Part shown: in pieces, positions 17,622-27,551 of the stretch
Position numbering within the stretch: the stretch's first letter is position 1
How the letters are laid out: each line of letters begins with the position of its first letter
Origin: Aquimixticola soesokkakensis
GTDB lineage: Bacteria; Pseudomonadota; Alphaproteobacteria; Rhodobacterales; Rhodobacteraceae
Length of the DNA stretch: 64,000 bases
Assembly: GCF_900172375.1 (NCBI RefSeq)
Contig: NZ_FWFS01000014.1
Span: 1 to 64,000 of the forward strand
Direction: 5' to 3'
Position numbers and translations under genes: made by a program
Notes under the pieces: generated by a model
Database searches by the model: none
The model's input: only the letters and a program-made list of their open reading frames with translations
What the model was told of the DNA's origin: nothing

Positions 17622-19012
17622 TGCATCGCCTCCCCGGTGACTTCGCTTGGTAGGGTGATCGGCCCGCGCGCAGCACCCGTTTCGGGATCGGGCAAAAGCC
17701 AGCCGTTAACGGCCTTGCGCTCGTCAAAAATCAGACGCGCGGCCTCCATCACCTGATCGGCGGTGGTGGCGTCCAGAATGTCGGGCCAAGCGGCGACATC
17801 GGCAAGCGTCAACCCGCTGGTCAATTCCGCCCCGTAGCGGCGCGCAACCGATTGAATGTCGTCTTCCTCGTAGATCCGCGCCGCGCGCATCTGCATCTTG
17901 AGGCGGGCAAAATCCTCGTCATTGATGCCCTCAGCGAGGAACTCGGCGATCGCGGCGTCGAGCGCCGCTTCGGCCTCTGCTTGGGATGTGCCCGGCGTGG
18001 GCATCATCACCAAGCCAAAGGTCGAAGGATCAAGCGCCACATCGTCGTAAAACGCCGATGCGTAAATTGCCACGCGGTCGCGAAATTGCAGTTTTGATCC
18101 CAGTACCGACGTTGCCCCTTCGCCGCCCAAAAGCGATGCCAGCAAGGCCAACGCCGCAGGTGTTTCCTGCGCGCCGGGATTTCGTTCGGGCGCAAGGTAG
18201 GTGCGGATCAGATAGGGCTGTGACACGCGCGGATCGGAAAATTCCAACCGCCGTTCGGACAATTGCGGCGGCTCGGAAGGGCGCACACGTTCGGCAAGCC
18301 CTTCGGTCGGGGCAAGCGGGCCGAAATGTTCTTCGGCCAGCGCTTTGACATCCTCGGGCCGCACGTCCCCCGCCACGATCAAAATCGCATTATTGGGCGC
18401 GTAGTATTTGGCGTAAAAATCAAAGGCATCATCGCGGCTGAGGGCTTCGACCTCATGGCGCCAGCCGATGATCGGGATGCCATAGGGGTGATTGAGGTAC
18501 TGCGCCGCGCTGCGCTGCTCGGAAAACAAGGCCCCCGGATCGCTATCGGTGCGCTGGTTGCGTTCCTCCAGAACCACCTCGCGTTCGGTGGCAACATCCT
18601 CTTGGCTCATTTGCAAATCGCGCATCCGGTCGGCTTCCATCTCGATCATGATGGGCAAACGGTCTGCGGCGACACGTTGGAAATAAGCGGTGTAGTCCCA
18701 TGAGGTAAAGGCATTATCCGAACCGCCGTTTTGCGTCACGGTCGCCGATAATTCCCCCGCCGCCAGATCATCGGTCCCTTTGAACATCAGATGTTCAAGG
18801 AAATGCGCGATGCCGGATTTCCCCCAGGGCTCGTCAGCGGCTCCGACTTTGTACCAGACCATATTGACGACGACAGGGGCGCGATGATCCTCAAGGACGA
18901 CCACCTCCATCCCGTTCTCAAGCGTGAAGGTCGTGGGCGTGGCCGCCTGCGCTGCAGAGAGCGAAAGTCCGGCGGACAGAACGAGCGAAGCAAGGCGTGT
19001 GAGGGTGCGCAT
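17618..19012 (-). CDS. Zinc-dependent M16-family peptidase, periplasmic
   Basis: 464 residues. The signal peptide (1-23) is followed by an active M16 N-terminal domain with HFLEH at 70-74 and the third zinc ligand expected about 76 residues later, in EREVVLEERNQR. M16 peptidases form clam-shell chambers that degrade small peptides. It overlaps the zinc-less M16 gene by four bases, so the two probably form a heterodimer. The start at ATG 19012 places the signal peptide correctly; an in-frame codon seven residues earlier is less likely. It sits in the lspA-DUF3035-M16-M16 series. Confidence 0.94.
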   Translation of the reverse strand: MRTLTRLASLVLSAGLSLSAAQAATPTTFTLENGMEVVVLEDHRAPVVVNMVWYKVGAADEPWGKSGIAHFLEHLMFKGTDDLAAGELSATVTQNGGSDNAFTSWDYTAYFQRVAADRLPIMIEMEADRMRDLQMSQEDVATEREVVLEERNQRTDSDPGALFSEQRSAAQYLNHPYGIPIIGWRHEVEALSRDDAFDFYAKYYAPNNAILIVAGDVRPEDVKALAEEHFGPLAPTEGLAERVRPSEPPQLSERRLEFSDPRVSQPYLIRTYLAPERNPGAQETPAALALLASLLGGEGATSVLGSKLQFRDRVAIYASAFYDDVALDPSTFGLVMMPTPGTSQAEAEAALDAAIAEFLAEGINDEDFARLKMQMRAARIYEEDDIQSVARRYGAELTSGLTLADVAAWPDILDATTADQVMEAARLIFDERKAVNGWLLPDPETGAARGPITLPSEVTGEAMQ

Positions 19013-19133
19013 GGGAGTCCTGTCTAATTCCAATGCACAACTCTTACCCTATGTGCGCACAGTGGCAACATCGGGTCGCACCGCACCGACATCAAAGTGA
19101 TCGGGCGTGACAGGCGAACGGGCCGGATCGGCC

Positions 19134-19634
19134 CTAGCGCGCGGGCGCCATCGGGGTGACGATGCCAAGCGCAGCAAGCCGTTCGCTTTCGTCCCAAGGA
19201 TTGATCCCGTAGCGGCGATAGGCTTTTTCATATTGGTTGCGGGCAATCATCCGGCTGATGAAATTGCCATCGTGAAACCGGCGAAACCGCAGGTCCGCTG
19301 CTGCCAATTCGGCACGGATCGACGGGGTTATGCCATAGCGTCCGGTCTGCGCCAGCAGCGCCCCGTTGCCTGTCACCGGCGCTCCCCGACCGCCCAGGGC
19401 CGCGATCGCGTCGGCTTTGGGTGTCTGGTCCGCGCGGTTCGACCCACCCGGTGTCGGGACGGGCAAAGCAGCGTAATTGGCGGGTTCTTCCAATGGTTTG
19501 AACGGCACAATCGCGAAAGCATCCGGCCCCGCACTGCGCGTGGTCAGGTCCAGTTTCGGATCACCGGCACAGCCCGCAACGACGAGCAAAGCAGCGCACA
19601 GCACAAAAGACGTAGATTTTACACCTACTGACAT
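19134..19634 (-). CDS. DUF3035-family lipoprotein
   Basis: 166 residues. A lipoprotein signal ends in the lipobox VAGC with Cys22, so it is predicted to be lipidated and probably sent to the outer membrane. The rest matches the DUF3035 family of alphaproteobacterial proteins, function unknown. The ATG at 19634 is preferred over a TTG one codon earlier, and a G-rich ribosome site lies upstream. It lies between lspA, whose product cleaves such lipoprotein signals, and the two M16 peptidase genes. Confidence 0.88.
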   Translation of the reverse strand: MSVGVKSTSFVLCAALLVVAGCAGDPKLDLTTRSAGPDAFAIVPFKPLEEPANYAALPVPTPGGSNRADQTPKADAIAALGGRGAPVTGNGALLAQTGRYGITPSIRAELAAADLRFRRFHDGNFISRMIARNQYEKAYRRYGINPWDESERLAALGIVTPMAPAR

Positions 19635-19692
19635 CAACGTAACCCCCCAAGGTTTGTCTTGTCGTTCGGTTTACCGGATTGCGCGGGTAACG

Positions 19693-20208
19693 TCACGCAC
19701 GGTTTTCAGGACGTGGCGGCTTGGCGCTGTCACCGCCGGATTTTCCGTTCGCGCCCGGCGCAAAGAGGATCAACCCCAAAGCCCCCGCAAAGATCGCGAT
19801 ATCGGCCACGTTAAAGCTGTAGGGATTGCGAAACCCGCAGCAGGAGGTGTTCAGAAAATCGGCCACCGCGCCATAGAGCAGGCGGTCGATCACATTGCCA
19901 AGCGCCCCCCCGACCAGAAAACCCGCGGCAATATGGGCAAACCTGCCCATTTTCTCGCGCCGCACCCAGAGCAACACCCAGATCGAAATCGCAAGCGCCA
20001 ACAGGATCAAGATCCAGCGGGTGAGGTCTTGTTGGCCCGAAAACAGGCCAAAGTTGATGCCGGTGTTCCACGCCATGCGAAACACCAGAACGGGGGGAAG
20101 CACGTCGATCTCCCCCACCGAGGCCAAATTCATGCCATGCACCACGACCACTTTGGTCAGCTGGTCGAAGAAAAACACAACGAAAGCAGTCAAAGCCGTC
20201 AGGCGCAT
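19693..20208 (-). CDS. lspA: Lipoprotein signal peptidase II
   Basis: Inner-membrane aspartyl protease that removes signal peptides from prolipoproteins. 171 residues with four hydrophobic segments. The two catalytic aspartates are in GNVIDRLLYG (Asp108) and FNVADIAIF (Asp136). Start at ATG 20208, 11 bases after the purH stop, so probably co-transcribed. Potential substrates encoded in this window include the DUF3035, DUF3576, LptE and lysozyme-like lipoproteins. Confidence 0.96.
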   Translation of the reverse strand: MRLTALTAFVVFFFDQLTKVVVVHGMNLASVGEIDVLPPVLVFRMAWNTGINFGLFSGQQDLTRWILILLALAISIWVLLWVRREKMGRFAHIAAGFLVGGALGNVIDRLLYGAVADFLNTSCCGFRNPYSFNVADIAIFAGALGLILFAPGANGKSGGDSAKPPRPENRA

Positions 20209-20219
20209 GGGATCATTCC

Positions 20220-21809
20220 TTAGTGGCGGAAGTGGCGCATGCCGGTGAACACCATCGCCAAACCCGCAGCATCCGCGGCATCGATCACCTCCTGATCGCG
20301 CATGGATCCGCCCGGCTGGATCACGCAAGTGGCGCCTGCCGCGGCCGCTTCAAGCAGACCATCCGCAAAGGGGAAGAACGCATCCGAAGCGACAGCCGAC
20401 CCGATGGTCAGCGGCTGGGGCAGGCCCATGGCCTCGGCCATACGTTCGGCCTTTTTCGCGGCGATCAGCGCGCTGTCAATGCGGCTCATCTGGCCTGCGC
20501 CCACGCCCACGGTGGCCTGATCCTTGACATACACAATGGCGTTGGATTTGACGTGTTTGGCCACTTTCCACGCAAACAGCATGTCTTTCATCTGCTCGGG
20601 CGTGGGGGCTTTTTTCGTCACAACCTTGAGATCATCAAGACTGATGAAGCCCGCGTCCTTGTCCTGCACCAACAGGCCGCCCGCCACCTGACGCACGGTC
20701 AGCGACTTGGCCAGCACATCGGGCAAACCATCGGTGGTAAGCAGGCGCAGGTTCTTTTTCTTGGCGAAAATCGCGCGCGCCTCCTCCGATGCGCCGGGGG
20801 CGATGACGACTTCGGTGAAAATACCCGCCATTTCTTCGGCGGTTTCAGCGTCCAGCGGACGGTTCAGCGCCACAATCCCGCCAAAGGCCGACGTCCGGTC
20901 GCAATCGAAGGCCGATTTATAGGCCTCCAGCAGGGTCGCGCCCTTGGCGACACCGCAGGGGTTTGCGTGCTTGATGATGGCAACCGCCGCCGTTTCGGCA
21001 GGATCGAATTCCGCCACCAGTTCAAAGGCCGCATCGGTGTCGTTGATGTTGTTGTAGGACAGCTCCTTGCCCTGATGCTGCGTGGCAGTGGCCACACCGG
21101 GGCGCTTGGACCCATCGGTGTAAAAAGCCGCCGACTGGTGGGGGTTCTCGCCATAGCGCAGGGTTTGGGCCAGCTCGCCCGCAAAGGCACGGCGGCGCGG
21201 CGCGGCCTCGCCGATGGCCGCCGCCATCCAGTTGGACACAGCCGCGTCGTAAGCGGCTGTGCGCGCATAGGCAGTCTGGGCAAATTTCTGACGGAACGCA
21301 TAGGAGGTCTGGCCATCATTGGCGTCGAGTTCGCCAAGCAGGGCTGCGTAATCCTCGACATCGACCACAGTGGTGACAAACCCGTGATTCTTGGCCGCAG
21401 CGCGGATCATCGCGGGGCCACCGATGTCGATATTCTCGATCATGTCGTCGTAATCGGCACCGCGCGCCAGCGCCGCTTCGAACGGGTAGAGATTTACCAC
21501 CAGCAAGTCGATGCCGCCGATGCCGTGATCTTCCATCGCCTGCGTGTGCTCGGCGTTGTCACGCAGCGCCAGAAGGCCGCCGTGCACTTTGGGGTGCAGC
21601 GTTTTCACACGCCCGTCCATCATTTCGGGAAAGCCGGTCACATCGGCCACATCCTTGACGGTCAGGCCCGCCTCGCGCAGCGCCTTGGCAGAGCCGCCAG
21701 TGGACAGCAACTCGACACCACGCGCGGCCAGCGCTTGGCCCAGCTCGATCATGCCGGTTTTATCGGATACGGAAATCAGCGCGCGGCGCACAGGATAGAG
21801 GTCAGTCAT
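20220..21809 (-). CDS. purH: Bifunctional AICAR transformylase/IMP cyclohydrolase
   Basis: Performs the last two steps of purine synthesis, turning AICAR into FAICAR with formyl-tetrahydrofolate and then closing the ring to IMP. 529 residues: an MGS-like cyclohydrolase domain at about 1-150 (beginning [12 protein letters not shown]) and the transformylase domain after it, with the conserved block [13 protein letters not shown]. Normal length. On the minus strand between the heparinase-like gene (21 bases upstream) and lspA. Confidence 0.97.
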   Translation of the reverse strand: MTDLYPVRRALISVSDKTGMIELGQALAARGVELLSTGGSAKALREAGLTVKDVADVTGFPEMMDGRVKTLHPKVHGGLLALRDNAEHTQAMEDHGIGGIDLLVVNLYPFEAALARGADYDDMIENIDIGGPAMIRAAAKNHGFVTTVVDVEDYAALLGELDANDGQTSYAFRQKFAQTAYARTAAYDAAVSNWMAAAIGEAAPRRRAFAGELAQTLRYGENPHQSAAFYTDGSKRPGVATATQHQGKELSYNNINDTDAAFELVAEFDPAETAAVAIIKHANPCGVAKGATLLEAYKSAFDCDRTSAFGGIVALNRPLDAETAEEMAGIFTEVVIAPGASEEARAIFAKKKNLRLLTTDGLPDVLAKSLTVRQVAGGLLVQDKDAGFISLDDLKVVTKKAPTPEQMKDMLFAWKVAKHVKSNAIVYVKDQATVGVGAGQMSRIDSALIAAKKAERMAEAMGLPQPLTIGSAVASDAFFPFADGLLEAAAAGATCVIQPGGSMRDQEVIDAADAAGLAMVFTGMRHFRH

Positions 21810-21830
21810 CAGGGGTCCCCGAGGGTAAGG

Positions 21831-23588
21831 TCAGTCCGGTGTCGCGCTGTCGTCCATTTCAAAGTCGCGCAGAGCCGTGGGCGTCTCTGTGGCCTTCGCC
21901 AATGTCCAGCGGACGCGCGTCGCATAATCCATTGCGACCGCAGAGAGAACCACTTGTTTTGTCGCACGGGGCTTTAATCGGCCTTTTTCGAGGTAAACCG
22001 ACCGTTGCAGGCTTAATTTTGCCCGACCATCGTGACGAAACACCCAGATTTCGCCAGACTTGAGCGCCATCGACACGGCGGTGTCGCCCATGTCCAGCGT
22101 CGCCTCGACATCGGGATGCAGATGGAAGCGGACGTGGAACGGGATGCCTTGCAGCGTGCTTCGATCCATCGCCGCGTCGAAAATCCGCTCGTCTGTGTTG
22201 GTGATCGTCGCAAGCGTATCCTCGCCCACAATCCCGCGCCCGTCCCCCGAGAGATCGAGCTGGCGGATATGGGTCAGCCCGTGGGTCGGCAGATAGCCGT
22301 TGTGCCCGCCAACAAACCCCGCACCCTCCTCCGAGCGATGCGCCTCGACGCGCACGTCATCGGGAACATCGACCAGCAATTCACGCTCATGTCCGCCGAT
22401 GTTGCGACGCGGCCCCAGACGCGACGACGAAAACCCCTCGATCCCCAGCGTGGAATGGGACGGGGTCGCGCGGCCCGCACGTCGCCATTCCTCGCCAAAA
22501 TGCACCCCCGAGCCGCAGCTGACGATCACCGGTCGCCGCCCGGAGGTCATTTCGAAAGCCAGAGTCGAGGCATGGGCATTGTAGCTCGCGTCAAGAGGCG
22601 GCGGCGAGGCGGCATCCACAATCACCGTGGTGCGCCCTGCCGACAGGCGCAGATAGCCCATCGACAACGCGCCGTGATCCTTGGGTTTTACACCTGCATT
22701 GGCCAGCGCATGATCCAGCCGTCCGTCCATGCCCCGCCCGCCACCGTGAAACCGCGCAAGCCCGCCGTCGGCATGGCGCAAGGCCCGCAACGCCGGTGCA
22801 ATGCGCGCAATCGCGGCCAGAATGTCGGGATCGGCAATGCGCCCCGCTTCCGACAGCGCCATGGTGACCCAGTTGAGCAGGGTGAACACCTCCAGCAACT
22901 CCTCGGGGTTGCGGGTCGGCAAGCCGCCCGCACCGTCGATTTGCGTCGCGCAGTCAACGGCCAGCGCCTTGATCGCGGAAGCGATGTGTTTTTCCATGCC
23001 GCGCAGCGCAAGCCCTGCGTAGATCAGCCCCGCCAAGGCCTCAAAACGCGGCAAGCCGCTTGACGCGACGCGCCACCGGCGGCTGAGAAACAGCGTCTGC
23101 TGTGCAAGCGTGCGGTAAAACGCATCCGAGGTCTCGCTCGACTGCCCCGACAGGAAAAACAGCGCATGGTTGATCCAGCGGATCAGACGGCGACCGGTAA
23201 GATCGGGCGTCCAGCCCACACCTTTGCCGGTCGCAAACCGTTCCATCCACTGGCGCATCCAGTCCTGCGCGCGCGCCTGCGCTGCCATGTCCCCGACCGC
23301 CGCCAGATCGTCGAGCCACGAAAACCCGTGCAACTCTTCGTCAAATCCCGGCCCCGGAGCACCAAGATCCCAGATCGACGTCTTGGGCGCTTCGACCAGA
23401 TATCCGGCAAAGAGGAAATTGCCCGCGATCAACTGACGCCCGCGGGCAAAGGAGCCGATGGTTTTGGGTTCGGGTTGGGACTGGAATCCCGTTGCAGGGC
23501 GCGTCAAAGACGCCCGCCACGCATGAAACCGGTTCATGCGGCGTGTCTTTCGAGCACTCCAGCTATTGTCTTGCAACACGGAAGACAT
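21831..23588 (-). CDS. Heparinase II/III-family protein
   Basis: 585 residues matching the alphaproteobacterial heparinase II/III-like family. The N-terminal half looks helical (alpha/alpha toroid, with WIRW-type and HALFFLSGQSSE segments); the second half is a beta-rich region including RFHGGGRGM and HSTLGIEGFSSSRLG. No signal peptide, so it may act in the cytoplasm or leave by another route. The polysaccharide substrate is unknown and heparin itself is unlikely. I chose ATG 23588 (MSSVLQDN) for its upstream AGGA; ATG 23537 (MNRFHAW) is an alternative. It lies between rsmB-like and purH. Confidence 0.85.
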   Translation of the reverse strand: MSSVLQDNSWSARKTRRMNRFHAWRASLTRPATGFQSQPEPKTIGSFARGRQLIAGNFLFAGYLVEAPKTSIWDLGAPGPGFDEELHGFSWLDDLAAVGDMAAQARAQDWMRQWMERFATGKGVGWTPDLTGRRLIRWINHALFFLSGQSSETSDAFYRTLAQQTLFLSRRWRVASSGLPRFEALAGLIYAGLALRGMEKHIASAIKALAVDCATQIDGAGGLPTRNPEELLEVFTLLNWVTMALSEAGRIADPDILAAIARIAPALRALRHADGGLARFHGGGRGMDGRLDHALANAGVKPKDHGALSMGYLRLSAGRTTVIVDAASPPPLDASYNAHASTLAFEMTSGRRPVIVSCGSGVHFGEEWRRAGRATPSHSTLGIEGFSSSRLGPRRNIGGHERELLVDVPDDVRVEAHRSEEGAGFVGGHNGYLPTHGLTHIRQLDLSGDGRGIVGEDTLATITNTDERIFDAAMDRSTLQGIPFHVRFHLHPDVEATLDMGDTAVSMALKSGEIWVFRHDGRAKLSLQRSVYLEKGRLKPRATKQVVLSAVAMDYATRVRWTLAKATETPTALRDFEMDDSATPD

Positions 23589-23706
23589 CGGGAAACGATC
23601 CTGCCTGATTTCACTGCGACCGGTCTTTGCGACCATGTTTTGCCGCAGCATAGGCCGCGCGACCCCGACTGTCATGCCGCAAAATCATCCACCGGGCCGC
23701 TTGTGC

Positions 23707-25002
23707 TCAATCGCGGCGCAAAACCGTGATGAAGAAACCGTCAAGACCGCCCAGATCGGGCCAGTAATCAGGCCGTGTCCGAAGCCCCTCCGGCCCGATC
23801 CACGCCGGATCAACCCCCGCAACCTCAAGCGCCTCCAGATCGACCCGCAGCCCCGCGTGGCGCGCCAAAGCGTCGCGCACCTGTTCCTCGCCCTCGTCGA
23901 TCAGCAGGCTACAGGTGCAAAACACCAACCGGCCTTCGGGCTTTAGCAGGCCCAGCGCACGGTCGATCAGATGCTCTTGCAACTCGAACAGGCCGGGGAA
24001 ATCTTCGCCATCCTTGGCATGGGGCAAATCGGGGTGACGCCGGATCGTGCCGGTCGCGGTACAGGGCGCATCCAGCAAAATTGCGTCGAATTTCTCGGCC
24101 TCGCCGTCGTATTCCAGCGCATCGCAAACAACCACCTTGGCGGGCAGTTTGACCCGCGCAAGGTTTTCGCGCACCCGCGCCATGCGGCCCTCGGAAATAT
24201 CCAGCGACGTTACCTGCGCCCCCATCGCCGCCAGTTGCAGCGTCTTGCCACCGGGCGCGGCACACATGTCAAGCACCCGCGCGCCTTTCGCAGGGGCCAG
24301 AATTTTCGCGGGCAAGGCCGCGGCCGCATCCTGCACCCACCACTCCCCCGCCTCGAAGCCCTCAAGCGCCGTGACCTGCGCCACATCATGCAACCGCACC
24401 GATCCCGTCGCCAAAAGCGTGCCGCCCAACCGCTCGGCAAGCAGCGCCGCATCGCCGCGCGCCGACAGGTCCAGCGGTGCGCCTTTGGCATGGGCCGCTT
24501 CCATCAGCGCCACGCTGGCTTTGCCAAAATCCGCAACCAGCACTTTGCGCAACCATTTGGGCAACATTGGCGCGGGCAGACCGGCCCATTTATCACGGCT
24601 TTCGGCCACTTTGCGCAGCACGGCGTTTACCAGACCGGAGAAATGGCTGGACTTGGGGCGTTCGCGCATCAACGCGACAGAGGAATTCACCACACCATGC
24701 GCGGCCTCACCCGTTTCGCACAATTCGAACACGCCAAGGCGCAGCGCGTTCATCACATGCGGCGCGGGCAGCTTGGCCAAATGGGGGCCCAACATCCGGT
24801 CACAGCGGTCCAGCACCCGCAAACACCCCACCGCAAGGCGCTGGGCGCGGGCACGATCACCCGGATCAAGGCGCTCGGTCTTGGCGGCAAGCACTTCGGA
24901 AAGCTGGCGCTTTTCGATCAGAACGGCATCCAGCAGCGCAAGGGCGGCACGGCGAGCGTCCAGCGCGGGGTCTTTGGCGGTTTTGTCAGGTCTTGTTCCC
25001 AT
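23707..25002 (-). CDS. rsmB: RsmB/NOP-family RNA cytosine-C5 methyltransferase
   Basis: 431 residues: an N-terminal NusB-like RNA-binding helix bundle (about 10-140), then a Rossmann methylase with VLDMCAAPGGKT for SAM binding. The two catalytic cysteine motifs are LDAPCTATGT and VFCTCSLL. By family it makes m5C in rRNA, position 967 of 16S in E. coli RsmB. The start at ATG 25002 (MGTRPDKT) excludes a longer reading over the divergent DUF1674 gene. The exact target is inferred. Confidence 0.9.
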   Translation of the reverse strand: MGTRPDKTAKDPALDARRAALALLDAVLIEKRQLSEVLAAKTERLDPGDRARAQRLAVGCLRVLDRCDRMLGPHLAKLPAPHVMNALRLGVFELCETGEAAHGVVNSSVALMRERPKSSHFSGLVNAVLRKVAESRDKWAGLPAPMLPKWLRKVLVADFGKASVALMEAAHAKGAPLDLSARGDAALLAERLGGTLLATGSVRLHDVAQVTALEGFEAGEWWVQDAAAALPAKILAPAKGARVLDMCAAPGGKTLQLAAMGAQVTSLDISEGRMARVRENLARVKLPAKVVVCDALEYDGEAEKFDAILLDAPCTATGTIRRHPDLPHAKDGEDFPGLFELQEHLIDRALGLLKPEGRLVFCTCSLLIDEGEEQVRDALARHAGLRVDLEALEVAGVDPAWIGPEGLRTRPDYWPDLGGLDGFFITVLRRD

Positions 25003-25059
25003 GACATAGCGGCGTATATCAGGAATGGTCCCGCGCCAAGAGTGACATGAGGAAGAACC

Positions 25060-25239
25060 ATGACAGAACGCGATATCAGCCACCTGCCCCCCGCCGCGCA
25101 ACGCGCCCTCGCCGAAGCGGCAGAACGCAAGCGCACAGCGGAAAAGACCGAGATGCCGCTCGAACTGGGCGGGCGCGAAGGCCCCGAACCCGTGCGTTTC
25201 GGCGATTGGGAAAAGAAAGGCATCGCCATCGATTTCTGA
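25060..25239 (+). CDS. DUF1674 protein, succinate dehydrogenase assembly factor 4-like
   Basis: A 59-residue protein ending in the family signature: GGREGPEPVRFGDWEKKGIAIDF-type tail with RFGDWEKKG at 46-54. Eukaryotic homologues (SDHAF4) help assemble the flavinylated subunit of succinate dehydrogenase; the bacterial role is inferred. The ATG at 25060 is preceded by GAGGAAG. It is divergent from rsmB with 57 bases between starts, a common alphaproteobacterial arrangement, and convergent with dapB. Confidence 0.9.
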   Translation: MTERDISHLPPAAQRALAEAAERKRTAEKTEMPLELGGREGPEPVRFGDWEKKGIAIDF

Positions 25240-25281
25240 TGGCACTGCCCTGATCGTTTAAAAAGCGGTCACCAGCGGGGG

Positions 25282-26097
25282 CTAGTCGGCCAATCCCAGC
25301 ACATCGAGCATGTCGTATTCGCCCGGCGCGCGGCCCTGCCCCCAAATCGCCGCCCGCACAGCGCCTTTGGCAAAAAGCGAGCGGTCCGAAGCGACATGGC
25401 GCAGGATGATACGCTCGCCCTCGCCCGCAAACAGCACATCGTGTTCGCCGATGATGTCACCGCCGCGAATGGCGCTAAAGCCGATATCGCCCTGCTGGCG
25501 CGCGCTGGTGATGCCATCGCGCCCCGAATCACGCACATCCGCCAGTTTGACACCGCGCCCCTGTGCCGCAGCCTCGCCCAGCATCAGCGCCGTGCCCGAG
25601 GGCGCATCCACCTTGCGGTTGTGATGCGCTTCGATAATTTCAATGTCGTAATCGACGTCGAGGGCCGCTGCGACCATCCTGGTCAATTTGGTCAAAAGGT
25701 TCACGCCCAAGGACATGTTGCCCGCCCGGATGATCGTCGCATGGCGTCCCGCCGCCGTCAGCTTGGCAAGCTCGGCCTCATCCATGCCCGTCGTCCCGAT
25801 CACATGCACGATGCGCGCCTGAGCGGCCAGAGCGGCAAATTCGACCGTGGCGCTGGGCGCGGTAAAATCAATGACGGCATCGGCACTTGCAAAGGCTTCA
25901 AGGGCATCGTCGCTGACCATAACGCCCAGCGCGCCGCCGCCCATGCACAGGCCCGCATCGCGGCCGATCCAGTCATGCCCGCTACGTTCGATCGCGCCCA
26001 CAAGGGTGCATTTGTCCGAGGCGCTCACGGTCTTCATCAACATCTGGCCCATGCGGCCCGAAGCCCCCGTCACCACGATTTTCGGCAAGTCGCCCAT
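25282..26097 (-). CDS. dapB: 4-hydroxy-tetrahydrodipicolinate reductase
   Basis: Second committed step of the diaminopimelate/lysine pathway, NAD(P)H-dependent. 271 residues with the nucleotide-binding GASGRMGQ near the start and the catalytic/substrate block [13 protein letters not shown]. The start is ATG 26097, chosen because AAGAGG lies nine bases upstream; ATG 26106 would leave GAGG almost touching the start codon. It is divergent from rbfA. A dapC-like aminotransferase of the same pathway lies at 44.6-45.8 kb. Confidence 0.96.
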   Translation of the reverse strand: MGDLPKIVVTGASGRMGQMLMKTVSASDKCTLVGAIERSGHDWIGRDAGLCMGGGALGVMVSDDALEAFASADAVIDFTAPSATVEFAALAAQARIVHVIGTTGMDEAELAKLTAAGRHATIIRAGNMSLGVNLLTKLTRMVAAALDVDYDIEIIEAHHNRKVDAPSGTALMLGEAAAQGRGVKLADVRDSGRDGITSARQQGDIGFSAIRGGDIIGEHDVLFAGEGERIILRHVASDRSLFAKGAVRAAIWGQGRAPGEYDMLDVLGLAD

Positions 26098-26210
26098 CTG
26101 CGTCATCCTCTTTCTCTGTTGTGCCGTTCTTAGCCGCCCGCAAGCCCCCTTGCAAAGCCCCGCTTGCATGGTGCTTGCATGGCGCGGGCAAGAGCACTAT
26201 TTCGCAGGGC

Positions 26211-26624
26211 ATGGCAAAACGTTCCCATTCCGGCGGACCCAACGGTTCGCACCGCACCCTTCGAGTCGGCGAGGCGATCCGCCGCCGGCTGTCAGAACTT
26301 CTCCAGCGTGGCGAAATCCACGATCCGGACCTCACCGCGATGTCCATCACCGTGGGCGAGGTGCGCGTGTCGCCGGACCTGTCCTCCGCGACGGCCTATG
26401 TGTTGCCGCTTGGCGGCGGAGACGCCGATCTGCTGCTGGACGCGCTGCGGCGCAATCGCGGCGAGATTCGCCACCACATCGCCAAGGCGCTTCAAATCAA
26501 ACATGTCCCCGACCTGAAATTCGCGGTCGATGACACGTTCGACCGCATGGACGCGACCCGCCGCATGTTCGCGGACGAACGGGTGCGCCGCGATCTGGAC
26601 ACCGAAGGCGATGAGGAAGAATAA
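26211..26624 (+). CDS. rbfA: Ribosome-binding factor A
   Basis: Binds the 30S subunit and helps mature the 16S 5' end, notably in the cold. 137 residues with the single KH-like domain ([28 protein letters not shown]-type strand region, [14 protein letters not shown]) and an acidic tail. The start at ATG 26211 (MAKRSHSG) gives normal length. Its TAA shares one base with the truB ATG, so the two are probably translationally coupled. Confidence 0.95.
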   Translation: MAKRSHSGGPNGSHRTLRVGEAIRRRLSELLQRGEIHDPDLTAMSITVGEVRVSPDLSSATAYVLPLGGGDADLLLDALRRNRGEIRHHIAKALQIKHVPDLKFAVDDTFDRMDATRRMFADERVRRDLDTEGDEEE

Positions 26625-27529
26625 TGGCGCGCCGCAAAAAGGGTCGTGACGTTCACGGCTGGCTGATCGTGGACAAACCTGCCGGGCTGACCTCCACCGC
26701 CGTTGTCAACAAGGTGCGCTGGGCATTTGACGCCAAGAAGGCAGGCCATGCAGGGACGCTTGATCCAGCGGCAACCGGCGTGCTGGCGATTGCTCTGGGA
26801 GAGGCCACGAAAACGGTTCCCTTCATCACCGATGCGCTGAAATGCTACCGCTTTCTGGTCACGCTGGGCGCGGCCACCAACACCGATGATGCCGAGGGCG
26901 AGGTGATCGAGACCTCTGATCTGCGCCCCACGGACGGCGACATCGAAGCCGCCTTGCCGCGCTTTGTCGGTGACATCGAACAGGTGCCGCCCAAGTTTTC
27001 TGCGGTCAAAATCGACGGCGAGCGCGCCTACGCGCTGGCGCGTGACAACGAGGACTTCGAAATTGCGGCCCGTCCGCTCTATGTCGAAGAGCTCAAATTC
27101 ATATCGCGCCCTGACGCCGATCACGTCGAGTTGGAAATGACCTGCGGCAAGGGCGGCTATGTGCGCGCCATCGCCCGCGATCTGGGCGAGACGCTTGGCT
27201 GTCTTGGGCATGTCGAGTGGCTGCGCCGCGAATGGTCCGGCCCGTGGGATGTCGAAGAGGGCATTTCGCTGGCCCTTGTAGATGATCTTGCCAAGACCGA
27301 GGCGCTGGATATCCACCTGCGCCCCCTTGAAGAAGGCCTTGCCGATCTGCCCGAATACATGCTGACGCCCGAGGGCGCGGTGCGCATGCGCAACGGCAAT
27401 CCGGGCATGATTTACCCCGGTGAGGCCGAATGGGGTGACGAGGTCTGGTGTTCCTTCCAAGGGGTTCCGGTCGGCGTTGGCATTCTGAAAGGCGCCGAAG
27501 TGCACCCCTCGCGCGTCTTCAACCTTTGA
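26624..27529 (+). CDS. truB: tRNA pseudouridine-55 synthase
   Basis: Makes pseudouridine 55 in the T-loop of tRNAs. 301 residues with the catalytic Asp47 in [20 protein letters not shown] near the N-terminus, and the KVRWAFD and [12 protein letters not shown] blocks. It overlaps rbfA by one base. In many proteobacteria rpsO follows directly; here DUF1643, an RTX gene and DUF5665 lie between truB and rpsO. Confidence 0.97.
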   Translation: MARRKKGRDVHGWLIVDKPAGLTSTAVVNKVRWAFDAKKAGHAGTLDPAATGVLAIALGEATKTVPFITDALKCYRFLVTLGAATNTDDAEGEVIETSDLRPTDGDIEAALPRFVGDIEQVPPKFSAVKIDGERAYALARDNEDFEIAARPLYVEELKFISRPDADHVELEMTCGKGGYVRAIARDLGETLGCLGHVEWLRREWSGPWDVEEGISLALVDDLAKTEALDIHLRPLEEGLADLPEYMLTPEGAVRMRNGNPGMIYPGEAEWGDEVWCSFQGVPVGVGILKGAEVHPSRVFNL

Positions 27530-27551
27530 GCCTTCTGGGGCCCCGAGCGCG

